This document shows, in pieces, positions 6,607 through 8,075 of a stretch of 8,075 nucleotides of DNA. How positions within the stretch are numbered: the first letter of the stretch is position 1; the number at the start of each line of letters is the position of its first letter. The DNA comes from Methyloligella sp. (lineage in GTDB: Bacteria; Pseudomonadota; Alphaproteobacteria; Rhizobiales; JALUTE01). A program made the translations under genes and the position numbers. The notes under the pieces were generated by a model, which saw only the letters and a list, made by a program, of their open reading frames with translations, was not told where the DNA came from and did no database searches. Location of the stretch: assembly GCA_027058255.1 (NCBI GenBank), contig JALUTE010000454.1, positions 1 to 8,075 of the forward strand, read 5' to 3'.

Positions 6607-7262
6607 GGACGGCGCTCCGACGATGCCGGGGCACCGGGCGCCCTTGCCCCCTCGCCGGTCGCTGCGCCCTCGCCGGTCGCTGCGCTTCCGCTTCGCCGCT
6701 CGCGCACTCCGGATTTCGATGGCTCGCCCACCTCCTCCTCGAACAGGGCCTTCCAGAACGGGCCATAGCGACGCTTGAGGCCGCGGATGGCATCGAGGAT
6801 GAGGGCCTTGCGTTCGGGCGCGATCTCCCGGGCGGGATCGGCGAGCTTGACGAGCTCGTGCTCGATGGCCTGCTCCAGACGGGCGCGCCACGCGGCGTTG
6901 AAGGCGTTGCCGAGGCCGCGCTCGATGCCGGTGCTCAATGCGTAGCTGAGCTGGAAGAGAAGAAGCCCGGCGAGCAGAAGCACCCAGAGGCCCTTGCGGA
7001 TGTGAGGCGGCACGGACCAGGGCCTGTTCATGCCGGGGCCGAGCGCGCCAAGTCCCGTCGCCTCGTCGAACGCCCGGTAGCGCTCGCGCTCGCGCTCCAG
7101 CGCCTCGACGGCCTCGGCAATGCTCTCACCCTCGGCCCACAGTCCCGAATGCGGGCTCCAAGCGTAAACCCGGCCCTTGCGAAAGCGAATGAGAATGTCG
7201 TCCCGATCCATGTCCGCGGTGCGTGGTCGCGGAGCGTCGGAGGGCTGCGTCGTCTCGGTCAT
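6603..7262 (-). CDS. Single-span membrane protein with a HicB-like N-terminal segment
   Basis: A 219-residue protein of no family I can name. Residues 22-62 (ILIRFRKGRVYAWSPHSGLW, then AEGESIAEAVEALERERERY) match the HicB pattern: a beta hairpin, Pro and Gly turns, 'a.G.S..EA', then a helix. HicB is the antitoxin of HicAB, but stand-alone and fused HicB-like domains are common. One membrane span follows (about 90-108), then an amphipathic, charged helical region (about 112-176). The tail, Gly/Ala/Glu-rich, contains AATGEG twice (194-205). With the N-terminus cytoplasmic, the C-terminal part would be periplasmic. No HicA toxin gene is adjacent. It is the first gene of the block, and its stop overlaps the start of the polytopic membrane protein gene (ATGA), so the two products probably act together, perhaps as a sensor or regulator of the enzyme. 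ATG 7262 has only a weak ribosome site; Met18 (7211) is an alternative. Confidence 0.82.
   Translation of the reverse strand: MTETTQPSDAPRPRTADMDRDDILIRFRKGRVYAWSPHSGLWAEGESIAEAVEALERERERYRAFDEATGLGALGPGMNRPWSVPPHIRKGLWVLLLAGLLLFQLSYALSTGIERGLGNAFNAAWRARLEQAIEHELVKLADPAREIAPERKALILDAIRGLKRRYGPFWKALFEEEVGEPSKSGVRERRSGSAATGEGAATGEGARAPGAPASSERRP
6649..6684. repeat. Exact 18-bp tandem duplication inside a coding region
   Basis: CCCTCGCCGGTCGCTGCG occurs twice in a row (6649-6666 and 6667-6684). The length is a multiple of three, so the frame is kept and the protein gains a second six-residue AATGEG unit in its disordered tail. An exact duplication of this size suggests recent slippage. Confidence 0.9.
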
Positions 7263-7410
7263 GACGCTCGGATAACAGGCCGGGCCGGACCTGCCAAGCC
7301 TGGCCGCGCGGGCTCCTCGCGTTGCGGAATTCCGAATTGCCCTACCAAGAGCTCAATGGACTTTCCAACCCCGCTTCGCATACCCAGGAGCCGAATGGAG
7401 GCCCCGCGGC

Positions 7411-7440
7411 CTTGAAATGCATTCACAAGAACCCTCATTT
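7411..7440 (+). promoter_or_regulatory. Candidate heat-shock (RpoH-type) promoter of fxsA
   Basis: CTTGAAA (7411-7417) and CCTCATTT (7433-7440) are 15 nt apart. This is one mismatch from the sigma-32 consensus CTTGAAA-N13-17-CCCCATnT. A start site about 7-8 nt after the -10 element would give a leader of roughly 35 nt before ATG 7483. The match is by eye; chance occurrence cannot be excluded. Confidence 0.45.
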
Positions 7441-7446
7441 GAGGGT
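7431..7446. promoter_or_regulatory. Perfect 16-bp palindrome overlapping the fxsA -10 region
   Basis: ACCCTCATTTGAGGGT is a perfect inverted repeat with 7-bp arms and a TT centre. It overlaps the putative -10 element, where a dimeric repressor would block RNA polymerase. As RNA the stem is short with an impossible 2-nt loop, so a DNA-binding site is the more likely use. Confidence 0.5.
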
Positions 7447-7482
7447 CTGCGATCCCGTTCCCTCAACCACCTCCGGTGCCCC

Positions 7483-8052
7483 ATGCCCCTGCTCATCCTG
7501 CTGGCCTTCATCGTCGTTCCGCTCGCCGAGATCGCCCTTCTCATCAAGGTCGGCGAGCTGATCGGCATCGGTGCGACCATTGCCATCGTGCTGATCACGG
7601 CGATGATCGGCACCGCCCTCCTGCGCGCCGAGGGCCTGGCGGTGCTCGCCCGCACGCGGGAAGCGATCGCCGCCGGCCGGCTGCCGGTGGACTCGGTCAT
7701 CGACGGCGTCTGCCTGCTTGTTGCCGGTGCGTTCCTGCTCACGCCCGGCATGATGACCGATGCGGTCGGTTTTCTGCTCTTCATTCCGCCCCTGCGCCGC
7801 GCCCTGGCGAAATGGGTGTTCCGCAAGATGATGCGCTCGGCAAATGTGGACGTCACGCTGTTCGACGTGGAGGTGGACGTGGACGCCGAGCCACCGGGCG
7901 GTCCGCGCGGGAGGCCGCAGGGGGGCTTCGAGACCGGGGACGGGCCGGGCATCGAGGGCGAGTTCACGCGTCTCAATGAGGAAGAGGACGAGAGTCGCGA
8001 GCCGCGCAAGCGGCCCCGGTCGAAAGGCGGCTCTCCCTGGCGCAAGCGGTAG
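7483..8052 (+). CDS. fxsA: FxsA-family membrane protein
   Basis: A 189-residue inner-membrane protein. Spans lie at about 3-22, 26-46, 72-88 and 93-108. The family signature, LLTPGMMTD (85-93) followed by GFLLFIPPLRRAL (96-108), is fully present. FxsA was named in E. coli because its overproduction suppresses phage T7 exclusion by the F plasmid; its normal role is unresolved. After about 118 comes a long, hydrophilic, alternately acidic and basic tail, which varies between species. I chose ATG 7483 because FxsA proteins begin with Met-Pro-Leu-Leu just before the first span; the open frame starts at 7417 but the extra 22 residues are unlike the family and overlap the palindrome. No clear Shine-Dalgarno sequence precedes it. 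It is divergent from the five-gene block. In related genomes secB usually lies beyond it, here off the window. Confidence 0.95.
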   Translation: MPLLILLAFIVVPLAEIALLIKVGELIGIGATIAIVLITAMIGTALLRAEGLAVLARTREAIAAGRLPVDSVIDGVCLLVAGAFLLTPGMMTDAVGFLLFIPPLRRALAKWVFRKMMRSANVDVTLFDVEVDVDAEPPGGPRGRPQGGFETGDGPGIEGEFTRLNEEEDESREPRKRPRSKGGSPWRKR

Positions 8053-8065
8053 CCTCGGCGAGGCT
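8051..8065 (+). terminator. Hairpin at the fxsA stop codon, possible terminator stem
   Basis: AGCCTC-GGC-GAGGCT forms a 6-bp GC-rich stem with a 3-nt loop and overlaps the TAG stop of fxsA. No T run follows within the 10 bases left in the window, so termination is not established. Confidence 0.3.
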
Positions 8066-8075
8066 CCGCCCGGCT

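Noticed and set aside
5101..6768. Plus-strand open frame opposite the polytopic membrane protein (555 codons)
   Set aside because: The translation is highly charged and low in complexity, mirroring a hydrophobic minus-strand protein; this is typical of an antisense shadow.
6607..6891. Upstream extension of the polytopic membrane protein gene
   Set aside because: The extension is Arg/Pro-rich, overlaps the preceding gene in another frame, and the ATGA start at 6606 is directly followed by a normal first membrane span.
7272..7297. TTGGCA and TGTTAT boxes upstream of the HicB-like gene (minus strand)
   Set aside because: The spacer is only 14 nt, too short for a normal sigma-70-type promoter, and the -10 match is poor.
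7417..7482. Upstream extension of fxsA from ATG 7417
   Set aside because: The added 22 residues are unlike FxsA family N-termini and would place coding sequence over the candidate promoter and palindrome.
1..8075. Mobile element, phage, toxin-antitoxin pair or CRISPR
   Set aside because: No transposase, integrase, terminal inverted repeats, direct-repeat array with spacers, or HicA-like toxin is visible on either strand.

Overview
The window is GC-rich bacterial DNA and almost certainly alphaproteobacterial. The evidence is a divergent fxsA / timA(Tim44-like)-mltA neighbourhood, which I recall as typical of Alphaproteobacteria, especially Hyphomicrobiales (Rhizobiales). The exact taxon cannot be read from the sequence. 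There is no rRNA, tRNA, CRISPR array, transposase or phage gene. Genes occupy the minus strand from 1 to 7262 and the plus strand from 7483 to 8052.

Layout. Positions 1-1108 (minus) hold the start and most of mltA, a lytic transglycosylase cut by the window edge. Positions 1127-1861 (minus) hold a Tim44-like membrane-anchored protein, 18 bp upstream of mltA. Positions 1862-2232 show no gene. A minus-strand block of five genes follows, in transcription order: a single-span membrane protein with a HicB-like N-terminal segment (7262-6603); a polytopic membrane protein resembling GT-C glycosyltransferases (6606-5326, ATGA overlap); a 60-residue protein with a twin-arginine-like leader (5258-5076); a GMC-type flavin oxidoreductase split by a one-base frameshift (5086-3618); and a membrane-anchored SGNH/GDSL hydrolase (3444-2233). 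On the plus strand, fxsA (7483-8052) is preceded by a candidate heat-shock-type promoter that overlaps a perfect 16-bp palindrome.

Interpretation. fxsA and timA-mltA look like the conserved backbone, with the five-gene block sitting between the two divergent units. Most of its products appear to be membrane-bound or exported (membrane protein, putative sugar transferase, Tat-like micro-protein, SGNH hydrolase), which suggests an envelope carbohydrate or lipid modification pathway. The most interesting idea is that the Tat-like micro-protein, whose gene overlaps the oxidoreductase gene, escorts the leaderless GMC enzyme to the periplasm. This is inference. The GMC gene carries a frameshift in a run of five identical bases, so the pathway may be broken in this strain, or the run may be a sequencing error.
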